Shown piece after piece: positions 11,232-11,995 of a DNA stretch of 11,995 nt; position 1 is the stretch's first letter, and every line of letters begins with the position of its first letter. The notes under the pieces are model-generated. The model did not search any database, was not told the DNA's origin, and saw nothing but the letters and a program-made list of their open reading frames with translations. The position numbers and the translations under genes were made by a program. Origin of the DNA: Lentisphaeria bacterium UBA4640 (GTDB lineage Bacteria > Verrucomicrobiota > Lentisphaeria > Victivallales > UBA1829); the NCBI GenBank assembly GCA_002405835.1, contig DHMO01000002.1, positions 76,219 through 88,213 on the forward strand, written 5' to 3'.

Positions 11232-11995
11232 GTTGCTCCTCGCAAGAGGAGCATGTATTGAAACCCTGTCGATACTGGACGCTTCCCAAATCTCCTTTGG
11301 TTGCTCCTCGCAAGAGGAGCATGTATTGAAACTGATACGCGGCGTTGGTGATTGCCGCGTTGGTGGTTGCTCCTCGCAAGAGGAGCATGTATTGAAACTA
11401 GCGGCGGTGATGAAAATGGCTGAAAAGAGCTATGTTGCTCCTCGCAAGAGGAGCATGTATTGAAACGGGAGAGGTCAACGACCTGAAAACGGGGCTAGGC
11501 GTTGCTCCTCGCAAGAGGAGCATGTATTGAAACCTTTTTCGAGTTAAAATACACCATAAAGCAAAAAAGTTGCTCCTCGCAAGAGGAGCATGTATTGAAA
11601 CAACAAAAAACGTGGATTGGAAGAGAAGGAAATGGTTGCTCCTCGCAAGAGGAGCATGTATTGAAACAGAAGCGTGGCGACAAGTGGATTCTCCTCACCA
11701 GTTGCTCCTCGCAAGAGGAGCATGTATTGAAACTTGTGCAGTCTTTGCGCCTGCGTAGTAGTCTTCCGTTGCTCCTCGCAAGAGGAGCATGTATTGAAAC
11801 GCCGGGCTGGTGGTTTACTGGCTGATGGTTGAGTTGCTCCTCGCAAGAGGAGCATGTATTGAAACTTATTACAGGTTACAAGCTTGCAAGTGTCCAAGTT
11901 GCTCCTCGCAAGAGGAGCATGTATTGAAACTTTGCATTTATCATGCCCTTGACAGACTGGGCAGTTGCTCCTCGCAAGAGGAGCATGTATTGAAA
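11232..11995 (+). CRISPR. CRISPR array, probable type I-C repeat; 12 repeats, 11 spacers, continues past window
   Basis: Twelve repeats start at 11232, 11300, 11366, 11434, 11501, 11569, 11635, 11701, 11768, 11833, 11898 and 11964. Each is 33 nt and identical; the last lacks its final C because the window ends. The eleven spacers are 35, 33, 35, 34, 35, 33, 33, 34, 32, 32 and 33 nt, all different, which suggests recent and active acquisition. Each repeat is GT, then an 8-bp stem (TGCTCCTC/GAGGAGCA) closed by a GCAA tetraloop, then the 11-nt tail TGTATTGAAAC. That layout is typical of type I-C, where Cas5d cuts at the stem base to leave an 11-nt 5' tag. The subtype is inferred from the repeat alone because no cas gene is in the window. 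No spacer matches another part of the window by eye. Confidence 0.98.

Noticed and set aside
11197..11897. Several open frames across the CRISPR array on both strands
   Set aside because: They are translations of repeat units (recurring CSSQEEHVLK, LLLARGACIET or FQYMLLLRGAT peptides) and have no independent gene evidence.

Overview
The window comes from a Gram-negative bacterium. It carries an LPS/lipid A gene pair (kdsB, lpxL-like), a lipoprotein-maturation gene (lgt) and a predicted outer-envelope lipoprotein. Coding DNA is GC-rich, genes are tightly packed with ATGA or few-base junctions, and several envelope and housekeeping enzymes appear as unusual domain fusions. My best guess is a member of the Planctomycetes-Verrucomicrobia-Chlamydiae group, possibly Lentisphaerota/Victivallales. 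That is an impression from gene style, not a demonstrated assignment.

Layout from left to right. 1-858 is the C-terminal part of a short-form malic enzyme, cut by the window edge. It is followed at once by panC (877-1722). A promoter-like site inside the end of panC (1733-1761) precedes a small lipoprotein of unknown function (1797-2186), which ends in a strong intrinsic terminator. A convergent dedA-family membrane protein (2366-3031, minus strand) has its own terminator facing the first. dedA is divergent from an apparent four-gene plus-strand operon: lgt (3143-3973), an S4-domain RluD-like pseudouridine synthase (3960-4913), a cytidylate kinase fused to a hotdog acyl-CoA thioesterase (4925-5986), and a HAD phosphatase fused to a Nudix hydrolase (5983-7224). 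A good promoter (7226-7254) starts a second tight operon: kdsB (7279-8022), lpxL-like acyltransferase (8026-9015) and recN (9019-10671), closed by a hairpin at 10680-10703.

After about 170 bp of mixed, possibly decayed sequence the composition becomes AT-rich (about 10870-11231). This is the leader of a CRISPR array that fills the rest of the window: 12 identical 33-nt repeats (the last short by one base at the window edge) and 11 spacers of 32-35 nt. The repeat has the I-C-type architecture: an 8-bp stem, a GCAA tetraloop and an 11-nt tag ending ATTGAAAC. No cas gene lies in the window, and the leader side is occupied by recN instead.

Most of the genes concern the cell envelope: lipoprotein diacylglycerol transfer (Lgt), undecaprenyl-phosphate/lipid recycling (DedA), Kdo activation (KdsB), lipid A acylation (LpxL) and acyl-CoA turnover (the hotdog domain). 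The points most worth a second look are the back-to-back Cmk-thioesterase and HAD-Nudix fusions, a promoter whose predicted start site falls on the first base of the first CRISPR repeat and whose -35/-10 signature matches two housekeeping promoters in the window, and a RecN with unusual ATPase motifs.
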